The notes beneath the pieces were generated by a model. It did not search any database and was not told where the DNA came from. It worked only from the letters and a program-made list of their open reading frames with translations. Made by a program: the position numbers and the translations under genes. This document shows, piece by piece, positions 6,750-13,436 of a DNA stretch of 14,823 nt. Numbering within the stretch: position 1 is the first letter of the stretch; each line of letters opens with the position of its first letter. Source of the DNA: an uncultured Micrococcales bacterium (GTDB lineage: Bacteria > Actinomycetota > Actinomycetes > Actinomycetales > Microbacteriaceae); contig CAIJJH010000139.1 of the NCBI GenBank assembly GCA_903820955.1, forward strand, positions 1 to 14,823, given 5' to 3'.

Positions 6750-7270
6750 CCGATTAGGCGTCGAACGCCGGTGACCTCGCCCTTGACCTCGGTGAATTCC
6801 TTGGCCGCTTGCTTGTCGACGAAATGAACCTTCGTGTCGATTGTCGCCAGGCGAGCTGATAGGTCGTCCAAGTATTTCTTGAAGAAATCGTCGAAGACAT
6901 TCAGCTTCTTATTGCTCATCTGTTGAATGTAACCGCGACCGAGGGTTAGCTCTGGTGCAGAGGTTAGCTCGTCAAGCTTCAAGTTATTTTTGGTGAACCA
7001 GTTGTGCAGTCTCTGCTTTTGGATCTGGGCAAAGTCATTGAGTTCGTTTCCGAAGGTTCGCACCTGCGTGCTATTGCCGTTGTTGACAGCGTAGCGAGCG
7101 GACGCCATCAACTGAATGTCGAGGTCGTAAACGGCCTTTACCTCAGCCCCGGTCGCCTTCACCTGATCTGATGGGCCTGGCTTGTAGTTCACGAGAGCTA
7201 GCCCGCCGAAGACGGTTAGTAACGCGACAACCAAAAATGCGAACAGAATTCGCCATTGCTTCTTATTCAC
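6746..7270 (-). CDS. Membrane-anchored helical protein, possibly DUF4142/ferritin-like
   Basis: The 174-residue protein has one N-terminal transmembrane segment (about 8-27, after MNKKQWR) and a predicted extracytoplasmic, mostly helical domain (about 36-174). There is no lipobox Cys and no clear signal peptidase site, so it is probably a type II-anchored membrane protein. Helix-forming stretches such as VRTFGNELNDFAQIQKQRL, then a long central helix pair, resemble the four-helix DUF4142/ferritin-like fold (compare the 'AFxxxMxxDH' pattern), but the family's His is not obvious. I treat the assignment as tentative. The start is GTG at 7270, supported by GGAG seven bases upstream. It lies 60 bp downstream of the VOC gene in the same direction. 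Its TAA overlaps the regulator's TAG in the convergent direction (TTAG, 6746-6749). Confidence 0.7.
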   Translation of the reverse strand: MNKKQWRILFAFLVVALLTVFGGLALVNYKPGPSDQVKATGAEVKAVYDLDIQLMASARYAVNNGNSTQVRTFGNELNDFAQIQKQRLHNWFTKNNLKLDELTSAPELTLGRGYIQQMSNKKLNVFDDFFKKYLDDLSARLATIDTKVHFVDKQAAKEFTEVKGEVTGVRRLIG

Positions 7271-7330
7271 TGCAGTACTCCAGACGTTGAGCTAAGCCCC
7301 AGCTCCTAAATATACCCTCAAAGAGAACAG

Positions 7331-7780
7331 CTAGATCGAAGGGGAATCCCAGATTTCAAGCTGGATGCCGTCGGGGTCGCGTAGGTAGGCCCAGCGCGAT
7401 CCCGCCAGTTCGCCTTCGGTCAGGGTAACTGGCGGCGCGTTGAAAACGGCTCCGCGAGCGAGCAAAGTTTCATAGGCAGAATCCATGTCGTCAATCTGAA
7501 TGCAGATGTGGGTGGCGCCAACGTCCCCATTTTTTAGGTCGAAATCTTTACCGCGCGGGTTGTGATATTCGAGAAATTCAATGCGGGTTCCGCCGATCTC
7601 GATCATTGAGAAAGAAAGTTCCGCGCCTTCGACTTGAACCGCGTCTGAGAGTTCTTGCCCTTGCCCATGATTGACCGGCCCAGGCTTTAGGTCGAACATT
7701 TTCGAGTACCACTCGAATGAGCGTTTCATGTCGCGCACTGTGATGCCGATGTGGTGGACACCTTGGACTTTGAATGACAT
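7331..7780 (-). CDS. VOC-superfamily metalloenzyme (glyoxalase/methylmalonyl-CoA epimerase fold)
   Basis: A 149-residue two-module vicinal-oxygen-chelate protein. Each half shows the paired beta-alpha-beta-beta-beta pattern. Metal ligands of the family are visible: H10 in VHHIGITV, an acid in RIEFLEY (E68 or E71), H91 in THICIQ and E142 in QLEIW. The segment AYLRDPDGIQLEIW is the classic VOC C-terminal signature. All four ligands are retained, so it should be an active enzyme (lyase, epimerase, dioxygenase or thiol transferase). The reaction is not decided by sequence. The frame extends to a GTG at 7810, but I choose the ATG at 7780 because it begins directly at the domain and GGAAGG lies ten bases upstream. 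It is divergent from the SDR operon across about 270 bp. Confidence 0.85.
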   Translation of the reverse strand: MSFKVQGVHHIGITVRDMKRSFEWYSKMFDLKPGPVNHGQGQELSDAVQVEGAELSFSMIEIGGTRIEFLEYHNPRGKDFDLKNGDVGATHICIQIDDMDSAYETLLARGAVFNAPPVTLTEGELAGSRWAYLRDPDGIQLEIWDSPSI

Positions 7781-7852
7781 TTGAATTCGACCTTCCAACC
7801 TAGTTTTCACTCTCAGTCAACAGTATTGGCTCAATGTTCAGAGTCGTGCTCC

Positions 7853-7881
7853 ATAACAGTTTGAAAACGTTTAGTTCGCAA
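7853..7881 (-). promoter_or_regulatory. Candidate promoter for the VOC gene
   Basis: On the minus strand, TTGCGA (7881-7876), a 17-bp spacer and TGTTAT (7858-7853) match the housekeeping consensus at 4/6 each. A perfect 8-bp palindrome AAACGTTT falls inside the spacer. The predicted leader is about 65 bases. Modest support. Confidence 0.35.
7861..7875. promoter_or_regulatory. LacI-family-like palindrome (AAACGTTT core)
   Basis: The sequence TTGAAAACGTTTAGT has a perfect AAACGTTT core (7865-7872) with the central CG typical of LacI/GalR-family operators, and matches a cre-type pattern except near its right end. It lies in the divergent region between the VOC gene and the SDR-led operon, inside the VOC promoter spacer. 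No regulator gene is next to it. Confidence 0.35.
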
Positions 7882-7972
7882 AATTTTGACTGGAACCCCT
7901 GATGGGCAGTAAACACTTGGACATTGAAGGCAAATACCGCTGAGGATCAAAGACTTCGGCGAAACCCATTTG

Positions 7973-8002
7973 TTGATTCCCTAGAAAATGTTCATCTAGA
8001 CT
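7973..8002 (+). promoter_or_regulatory. Candidate promoter of the SDR-M24-MDR operon
   Basis: TTGATT (7973-7978), an 18-bp spacer and TAGACT (7997-8002) give a transcript starting near 8009 with a leader of about 43 bases. The leader contains a small hairpin (GCTC-GAAAT-GAGC, 8019-8031). A second possibility is TTGACT at 7886-7891 with a poorer -10 (TAAACA, 7910-7915). Confidence 0.4.
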
Positions 8003-8051
8003 AAACACTCAAAGGTTGGCTCGAAATGAGCGCGGACGTGTCTAGGAGGAC

Positions 8052-8834
8052 ATGGTGGAAGCGAGAATGGCTGGTCGCACGGTGGTTGTCACCGGTGGCG
8101 CATCGGGCATCGGTGCCGGAATCGCCATGGCCCTCGCGAAAGAGGGCGCAAACGTCGTTATCGCAGACCTAAACCTAGACGCCGCAGCCGAGCAGGCAGA
8201 GCTGATCCAAAAAGCAGGTGGCCAGGCGATTGCTGCGCGAGTCGACGTGGTCGATCGCGATTCGGTAGCCGCAGGTATTGCACTTGCCGTCGCCACCTAT
8301 GGAAAACTCGACTGCTATTTCAACAACGCTGGGTTTAATAAGCCAATGAAGTTTCTTGACGTGACCGAAGAGAACTTCGACGCGATCATGAAAGTGAATG
8401 TCTGGGGCGTTCTGGTCGGAACCCAAGAGGCGGCCAAGCAGTTCATAAGTCAAGGCACGCCAGGCAAGGTCGTAAACACAGCTTCGATTGCTGGCCGCAC
8501 CGGCTTCCCAAGTTTTGCGCCATACAGCGCGTCCAAGGCTTCTGTGATTTCACTCACCCAAGCAGCGGCCAGAGCTCTCTCGGAATATAAAATTACCGTC
8601 AACGCCTTTTCGCCTGGAGTTGTATCGACACCGCTTTGGAAGACGCTTGACAAGGACCTGGAAGAAATTGGCGAGGGTGACAAGGGGTTTGATTCGATGT
8701 CTGCCGGAATCCTGTTGGGGCGACCTGCGGAGCCCGAAGACATCGCACCAACCGCACTATTTCTGGCTAGTAGCGATTCGGACTACATAACCGGACAGAC
8801 GATGGCAATCGACGGAGGAATGATCCTGGTTTAG
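8052..8834 (+). CDS. SDR-family dehydrogenase, 2,3-butanediol/polyol type
   Basis: A 260-residue classical short-chain dehydrogenase/reductase. The cofactor motif TGGASGIG spans 14-21. D39 after strand 2 (VVIADL) favours NAD(H) over NADP(H). NNAG is at 91-94, and the catalytic triad is S145, Y158 and K162 (YSASK). The C-terminal part (VNAFSPGVVSTPLW, then SDSDYITGQ and IDGGM) resembles acetoin/diacetyl reductases (meso- or S,S-butanediol dehydrogenases) and sorbitol-2-dehydrogenases of the SDR class. I infer that it interconverts a secondary alcohol and a ketone on a small diol or polyol. AGGAGG at 8044-8049 sits two bases from the ATG at 8052 and five from the in-frame GTG at 8055, so the true start could be 8055. 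First gene of the operon, 29 bp before the M24 gene. Confidence 0.9.
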   Translation: MVEARMAGRTVVVTGGASGIGAGIAMALAKEGANVVIADLNLDAAAEQAELIQKAGGQAIAARVDVVDRDSVAAGIALAVATYGKLDCYFNNAGFNKPMKFLDVTEENFDAIMKVNVWGVLVGTQEAAKQFISQGTPGKVVNTASIAGRTGFPSFAPYSASKASVISLTQAAARALSEYKITVNAFSPGVVSTPLWKTLDKDLEEIGEGDKGFDSMSAGILLGRPAEPEDIAPTALFLASSDSDYITGQTMAIDGGMILV

Positions 8835-8863
8835 CCGGGTGAGTTCATAAGGAAAGGTACAAA

Positions 8864-10243
8864 ATGACAACCGCAACTTTCGGCACCAACCAGGTCGACT
8901 GGGAACAGCGATTAGATTTTGACAAGCTGCGCTCCGAGCGTCTCGCCAAACTGAAGGCTGAGTTGGCTAAGTCAGATGTCGGTGCCCTCCTCGCCTTCGA
9001 CTTCGCCAACATTCGATACATGTCATCGACTCACATCGGCACCTGGGCCATCGACAAGGCGATTCGCTTCGCGCTGGTCACTCGCAATTCAGACCCGATA
9101 GTTTGGGACTTCGGTTCGGCCGCGAAGCACCACAAGCTTTACAACCCTTGGCTAGACACCACAACAGCCGAGGCCGACGCAGACCCGCATGCACCACATC
9201 ACGGAGCCGTCCGTCCTCGCGCCGAGTCCGGTGCGCGAGCAGGCATTTCGACACTTCGCGGAGCTTTCAACCCGGACGCTGGTATAGCCGACGAAGTCGC
9301 CGCCAAGATCAAGCGAGAGCTCGAAAAGTTTGGTTTGCTAAATGAACCTCTCGGCATCGACATTGTTGAGTTGCCGATTCTGTTCGCACTGCAACGTGCC
9401 GGGATCACCGTCGTCGACGGCCAGCAGGTGTTCCTAAACGCACGCGCAATCAAGACCGGTGAAGAAATCGGACTCTTGACTCAAGCGGCTTCGATGGTTG
9501 ATGCCGCCTACGAGAAGCTCTACGAGTTCCTTCGTCCTGGCGTTAGAGAAAACGAGGCCGTTGGCCTAGTTTCAAAGGTTCTCTACGACCTCGGCTCAGA
9601 ATACGTCGAAGGTGTCAACGCGATCTCTGGTGAACGCTGCTCGCCTCACCCTCACGTTTACTCTGACCGCCTGATTCGCCCGGGCGACCCGGCCTTCTTC
9701 GACATCCTGCACAGTTACCAGGGTTACCGAACCTGCTACTACCGCACCTTTGCGGTTGGCTCAGCAAGCAGTGCCCAGCACGATGCCTACAAGCGTGCCC
9801 GTGAATATATGGATCGAGCAATCGCCTTGGTTCGCCCAGGTGCAACCACCGCCGACATCGTTGCTGTTTGGCCAAAGGCAGAAGAGTTCGGTTTCCCAGA
9901 TGAAGAAGCCGCCTTCGCTCTGCAGTATGGGCACGGCGTTGGTTTGTCGATTTGGGAAAAGCCGATTTTCTCTCGCCTAGTTTCGTTCGATCACCCAGAG
10001 GTTCTCAAGGAAGGTATGGTTTTCGCTCTCGAAACCTACTGGCCTTCGGCCGATGGATGGGGAGCAGCCCGAATCGAAGAGGAATTGGTTGTCACAGCTA
10101 CCGGCTGCCAGGTCATCACCAAGTTCCCTGCCGAAGACCTCCTTGTCGCCGGTCAGCGTTACTACTCTGTCGGTGGCCCACTCCCGCTAGAGCGTGATTC
10201 TCAATCGCACCTGAACACCGTTGCGGGTCGCGGCGGGCACTAA
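8864..10243 (+). CDS. M24-fold (creatinase/aminopeptidase P/DddP-like) protein with altered metal site
   Basis: The 459-residue protein has a creatinase-like N-terminal domain (about 25-190; GALLAFDFANIRYMSS, then PIVWDFG) and a pita-bread M24 domain (about 195-430). The N-terminal pattern, with an Arg/Trp-rich strand before VWDFG, recalls DddP more than proline peptidases. Aligning GYRTCYYRTF to the family's GYxxDxTRTF gives these metal-site positions: D280 (kept), C291 in place of the second Asp, H357 (YGHGVG, kept), E390 (FALETYW, kept) and E405 (ARIEEE, kept). The second His of the peptidase motif is W364 or absent. DddP's catalytic Asp six residues after the conserved His is I363 here. 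So it is neither a standard peptidase nor a standard DMSP lyase. The start is supported by GGAAAGG. It lies in an operon with four dehydrogenases, so a small-molecule hydrolase or lyase is likely. Confidence 0.85.
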   Translation: MTTATFGTNQVDWEQRLDFDKLRSERLAKLKAELAKSDVGALLAFDFANIRYMSSTHIGTWAIDKAIRFALVTRNSDPIVWDFGSAAKHHKLYNPWLDTTTAEADADPHAPHHGAVRPRAESGARAGISTLRGAFNPDAGIADEVAAKIKRELEKFGLLNEPLGIDIVELPILFALQRAGITVVDGQQVFLNARAIKTGEEIGLLTQAASMVDAAYEKLYEFLRPGVRENEAVGLVSKVLYDLGSEYVEGVNAISGERCSPHPHVYSDRLIRPGDPAFFDILHSYQGYRTCYYRTFAVGSASSAQHDAYKRAREYMDRAIALVRPGATTADIVAVWPKAEEFGFPDEEAAFALQYGHGVGLSIWEKPIFSRLVSFDHPEVLKEGMVFALETYWPSADGWGAARIEEELVVTATGCQVITKFPAEDLLVAGQRYYSVGGPLPLERDSQSHLNTVAGRGGH

Positions 10244-10248
10244 TCACC

Positions 10249-11313
10249 ATGAATACCCAGATGATTGCCGCGGTTTTTCACGGAAGTGGTGACGTCCGTG
10301 TTGATAAAATGGCTATACCAACTCCGTCATCGGGTGAAGTTCTGCTTAGGATTTTACGTTCGGGGATCTGCGGCACAGACGCTTCCGAATTTAAGTCCGG
10401 GCCAAAGATTTTCCCAATCGCCAACCAACACCCGAACAGCGGACACCAAGGCCCGATGGTGCTCGGGCACGAATTTATTGGTGAAATCGTGGGCGACGTT
10501 GGCGACTCGAGCGACTTTAAGTCGGGCGACCTCGTAGCCTCTGGAGCCGGAATTAGCTGCGGCAAATGCACGCGTTGCCAGGAGGGCCGAACAAACCTCT
10601 GTGCCAACTACGTAACCCTGGGGTTGAACCGTGATGGCGGGCTCGCAGAATATGTGGCCGTGCCCACAAGCACCCTGGTTAGGCTTCCCGCGGGGCTGTC
10701 ACTGGATGCCGCAGGGATATCACAACCGCTCGCTGTCGGACTCCACGCAGCTCGCCGTTCAAATGTGCGCAGTGGCGACAAGGTCCTCCTGATTGGATCT
10801 GGTGCAATCGGCACATTCGTCCTCGTCGGTCTAAAGCACCTCTTTGATGCCGAAGTTGTCGTCCTAGATTTTGCAGGAAGTCGGCTCGATCGTGCTGCTC
10901 GCCTCGGGGCCGATCGCACCGTAGCGGTTGGTCCAAATGCGACACAAGAAATCAAGGAGCTATTTGGCGCAGGCGGAATCGATGTAATCATCGAAGCAAG
11001 CGGAGCACCCGGCCAACTGCAGTTCGCTATCGAAATGGTGAAGCGCGGCGGAACAATTCTTCAGGTAGGTCTGCCTACAACTGCTCAAGAAATAGACGTG
11101 CACAAGCTTGTAATGAACGAGATCGATATTCGCACCACGCTTGCCCACGTTTGTGGTGAAGACCTAGCTGTTTCACTAGAGATATTGTCGGCAAGCACAT
11201 TGGCGGCTGAGCTGATCGAAGGCGTTTACCCGCTAGCAGAAATTGCCCACCAGTTAGATCTTCTCAGTAGTGGCAAGATTCAGGGCAAAGTCTTATTCGA
11301 TCCAACGATTTGA
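10249..11313 (+). CDS. Zinc-type MDR alcohol/polyol dehydrogenase 1
   Basis: A 354-residue medium-chain dehydrogenase/reductase of the sorbitol/threonine/butanediol group, oxidising a secondary alcohol with NAD(P). It has catalytic zinc ligands C41 (GICGTD) and H74-E75 (LGHEF), a full structural zinc lobe (C104, C107, C110, C118), the Rossmann motif GSGAIG (183-188) and D207 after strand 2, favouring NAD. The conserved catalytic-site Glu of the EPLAV motif is Q159 (SQPLAVGLH). The start ATG is five bases after the M24 stop with no clear Shine-Dalgarno, suggesting translational coupling. It carries an insertion rich in Pro/Asn/His (about 51-68) before LGHEF, as in butanediol dehydrogenases. 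The substrate is not known. The Q159 change could weaken or retune catalysis. Confidence 0.9.
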   Translation: MNTQMIAAVFHGSGDVRVDKMAIPTPSSGEVLLRILRSGICGTDASEFKSGPKIFPIANQHPNSGHQGPMVLGHEFIGEIVGDVGDSSDFKSGDLVASGAGISCGKCTRCQEGRTNLCANYVTLGLNRDGGLAEYVAVPTSTLVRLPAGLSLDAAGISQPLAVGLHAARRSNVRSGDKVLLIGSGAIGTFVLVGLKHLFDAEVVVLDFAGSRLDRAARLGADRTVAVGPNATQEIKELFGAGGIDVIIEASGAPGQLQFAIEMVKRGGTILQVGLPTTAQEIDVHKLVMNEIDIRTTLAHVCGEDLAVSLEILSASTLAAELIEGVYPLAEIAHQLDLLSSGKIQGKVLFDPTI

Positions 11314-11341
11314 AATAGTAAACAAGAAATAAGGAGCAAAA

Positions 11342-12400
11342 ATGAAGGCAGCAATTTTTTACGGAGCCAAGGACATTCGTGTCGAGGACGTAGCCGAGCC
11401 GCAAAGCGTTGGCCCAGGCGAGGTCAGGCTCAAGCCCTTCTGGTGCGGAATCTGCGGTACCGACGTGCACGAGTACGCAATGGGTCCAATTGTTATTCCC
11501 TCAAAGCCTCATAAGTTAAACGGCTCAATTCTTCCCCAAATTCTCGGTCATGAATTCTCGGCAGAGGTGTTGGAGCTTGGCAAAGGCGTCACCAACGTCA
11601 AGGTTGGCGACCGCGTTTCGGTTATGCCATTGCTTTCCTGCGGTTTCTGCTACTTCTGCGCCCGAGGTGACAACCACCTGTGCACATCGATGGCTTGCAT
11701 CGGCCTAAGTTGCGAGTGGGGCGGCATCGCCGAACAGGCCGTTGTTCCGGCCGCCAACGTCTTCAAGTTGCACGACTCCGTTTCAGACGTGGCTGGCGCG
11801 TTAGTCGAGCCAACAGCCGTTGCCGCCTACGGCGTTGACCGCGGAAACGTTCGCCCTGGGGATACGATCCTGATCACTGGCGCCGGCCCTATCGGTGCTT
11901 TAGCTACCCTTTACGCCGAAAACCTAGGAGCGCGCGTTTTCGTTTCTGAGCTGAACCCAAACCGCAAACGCCTAATCGACGAGCTAGGTGTAGCGACGCT
12001 GCTAGACCCGACCACGGACGACGTCATCGCTGTCCTAAAGGAAGCAACCGGCGGAATCGGTGTGGATGCGGTAATCGAGTGCTCGGGCAACGAGCGGGCA
12101 CTGCAAACCGCAATCAAGGCAGTTCGCTCGGGCGGCTATGTCGTTCAGACTGGCCTGCACACCAAGCCGGCGTCGATAGAGCCGATGGAACTCGCAGAGC
12201 GCGAGATTACCTACACGGGCACCTGGTGTTATCCGGTTACCGACTGGCCTCGCATAATCGAACTAATTGGCCGACGCGGGTTACCGGTTGAAAAGGTCGT
12301 TAGTTCCCAAATTGCCATGGACGATATCGTCGGCAAGGGATTCGAAGAACTTGTTTCACCAACGGGTATCGAAACCAAAGTCCTAGTAAGGGGTTACTAA
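11342..12400 (+). CDS. MDR dehydrogenase 2, (R,R)-2,3-butanediol dehydrogenase-like
   Basis: A 352-residue MDR enzyme that matches bacterial and yeast (R,R)-butanediol dehydrogenases along its whole length. The N-terminus is MKAAIFYGAKDIRVED, then WCGICGTDVHEY with GP-IVIPSKPHKL, a layout specific to that group. The C-terminus MDDIVGKGFEEL is also typical. Catalytic zinc ligands are C38, H70, E71 and E156 (VEPTAV). Structural zinc cysteines are C100, C103, C106 and C114. The cofactor motif is GAGPIG, with Glu after strand 2 (VSELNP), indicating NAD. All key residues are intact. The likely reaction is reversible oxidation of an R-configured vicinal diol to a hydroxyketone (acetoin if the substrate is butanediol). 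AAGGAG precedes the ATG by five to six bases. 28 bp after MDR 1, 2 bp before MDR 3. Confidence 0.92.
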   Translation: MKAAIFYGAKDIRVEDVAEPQSVGPGEVRLKPFWCGICGTDVHEYAMGPIVIPSKPHKLNGSILPQILGHEFSAEVLELGKGVTNVKVGDRVSVMPLLSCGFCYFCARGDNHLCTSMACIGLSCEWGGIAEQAVVPAANVFKLHDSVSDVAGALVEPTAVAAYGVDRGNVRPGDTILITGAGPIGALATLYAENLGARVFVSELNPNRKRLIDELGVATLLDPTTDDVIAVLKEATGGIGVDAVIECSGNERALQTAIKAVRSGGYVVQTGLHTKPASIEPMELAEREITYTGTWCYPVTDWPRIIELIGRRGLPVEKVVSSQIAMDDIVGKGFEELVSPTGIETKVLVRGY

Positions 12401-12402
12401 TC

Positions 12403-13377
12403 ATGAAAGCTCTCGAATTCGCATCGGAAGGCGTTGCGCAAATAAGCGAACTTGAAATCCCCGAAATCGGTGATGACGAAGTTCTAATCGCGTCACGAGC
12501 CGTTGGTGTCTGCCACTCGGATATTGAGCTGCTCGAAGGGCGATACATAATTCCATTTAGCTACCCGATTATTCCGGGCCACGAATGGTCAGGCGAAGTG
12601 ATGCGTGTTGGCTCTAAGGTCACCAGTTTCAAAAAGGGCGACCACGTGGTTGGCGATTGCGTCATCGGCGAAGAACACTTCGGCTTTTCGATCAGCGGAG
12701 CTGCCGCCGAGTTCTTCATCACCAAAGACTCTTGGCTGCACAAGATCCCAAACAACATTTCGTGGAATAACGGAGCGCTAGTCGAGCCCTTCAGTGTTGC
12801 CTACTACGCGCTGATGCGCGCTGGAAACGTGAACGCGAGCGACACATTGGTTGTTTTGGGTGCCGGCCCTATCGGATTGGCTGTGACTGCCGCCTCGAAG
12901 GCACTCGGAGCCCGCACGATCGTTGTCGAACCAGTTGATTTCAGACAGAAGGCGGCTCGCGAACTAGGCGCCGACATTGTCTGCTCACCTGACGAGATCA
13001 AAGATGTTCTACACAAGGACACCGATGGTCGTGGCGCGAACGTGGTTGTCGAAGCAACGGGTAGGCCAGATGTAATGGCAACCGCACTCGAACTAGCCGG
13101 CTTTAAGGCCAGAGTTGCCTACATCGGAATTGACGTTGGTAAGTCGGCACCGGCTCAACTAGGGCTAATTCAGTCGAAAGAGTTGACCATCACCGGATCC
13201 ATTGGTTCGCCTGGAGTTTGGGAAGAAACCATTCGCTTTATGTCGAACAAAAACATCGACTTGTCACCCTTGGTAACCGCTCGGTTCACTGTAGACCAGG
13301 CGCTTGGCGCGGTGGAGGCAGCTCAACGACCGATGGAGAACATCAAGGCGCACATCGAATTCAACGCAACACTCTAG
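12403..13377 (+). CDS. MDR dehydrogenase 3, without the structural zinc lobe
   Basis: A 324-residue zinc-type MDR protein. Catalytic zinc ligands are present: C37 (VGVCHSD), H60-E61 (PGHEWSGEV) and E128 (VEPFSV). The cofactor motif is GAGPIG (153-158), with E176 after strand 2 pointing to NAD. The four-Cys structural zinc loop of its two neighbours is missing: only C86 lies in that part (VVGDCVIGEEHFGF), and the protein is about 30 residues shorter. This resembles structural-zinc-less sorbitol/quinone-type MDRs, and the oligomeric state may differ. The substrate is not recognised. The ATG is two bases after the MDR 2 stop. AAGGGG within the end of MDR 2 can serve as its Shine-Dalgarno. Last gene of the operon, followed at once by a strong terminator. 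Confidence 0.9.
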   Translation: MKALEFASEGVAQISELEIPEIGDDEVLIASRAVGVCHSDIELLEGRYIIPFSYPIIPGHEWSGEVMRVGSKVTSFKKGDHVVGDCVIGEEHFGFSISGAAAEFFITKDSWLHKIPNNISWNNGALVEPFSVAYYALMRAGNVNASDTLVVLGAGPIGLAVTAASKALGARTIVVEPVDFRQKAARELGADIVCSPDEIKDVLHKDTDGRGANVVVEATGRPDVMATALELAGFKARVAYIGIDVGKSAPAQLGLIQSKELTITGSIGSPGVWEETIRFMSNKNIDLSPLVTARFTVDQALGAVEAAQRPMENIKAHIEFNATL

Positions 13378-13387
13378 AAGTCAAGAG

Positions 13388-13424
13388 AAAAGCGGGGCTG
13401 CCGAATTGGCAGCCCCGCTTTTTT
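13388..13424. terminator. Strong bidirectional intrinsic terminator
   Basis: A perfect 15-bp stem (13388-13402 with 13408-13422; AAAAGCGGGGCTGCC is one arm), a GAATT loop and six T on the plus strand. The minus strand ends in TTTT after the same stem. It stands between the convergent MDR 3 and PRISE genes and should stop transcription from both sides. Confidence 0.95.
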
Positions 13425-13436
13425 ATCTCAATGCCA

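Noticed and set aside
7289..7305. GAGCT-N7-AGCTC hairpin upstream of the membrane-protein gene
   Set aside because: Only 5-bp arms and no T run, so too weak to call a terminator, riboswitch or operator.
8864..10243. Calling the M24 protein a DMSP lyase (DddP)
   Set aside because: The N-terminal domain pattern is DddP-like, but the catalytic Asp six residues after the conserved His is Ile here and one metal Asp is Cys. The sequence does not support that activity.
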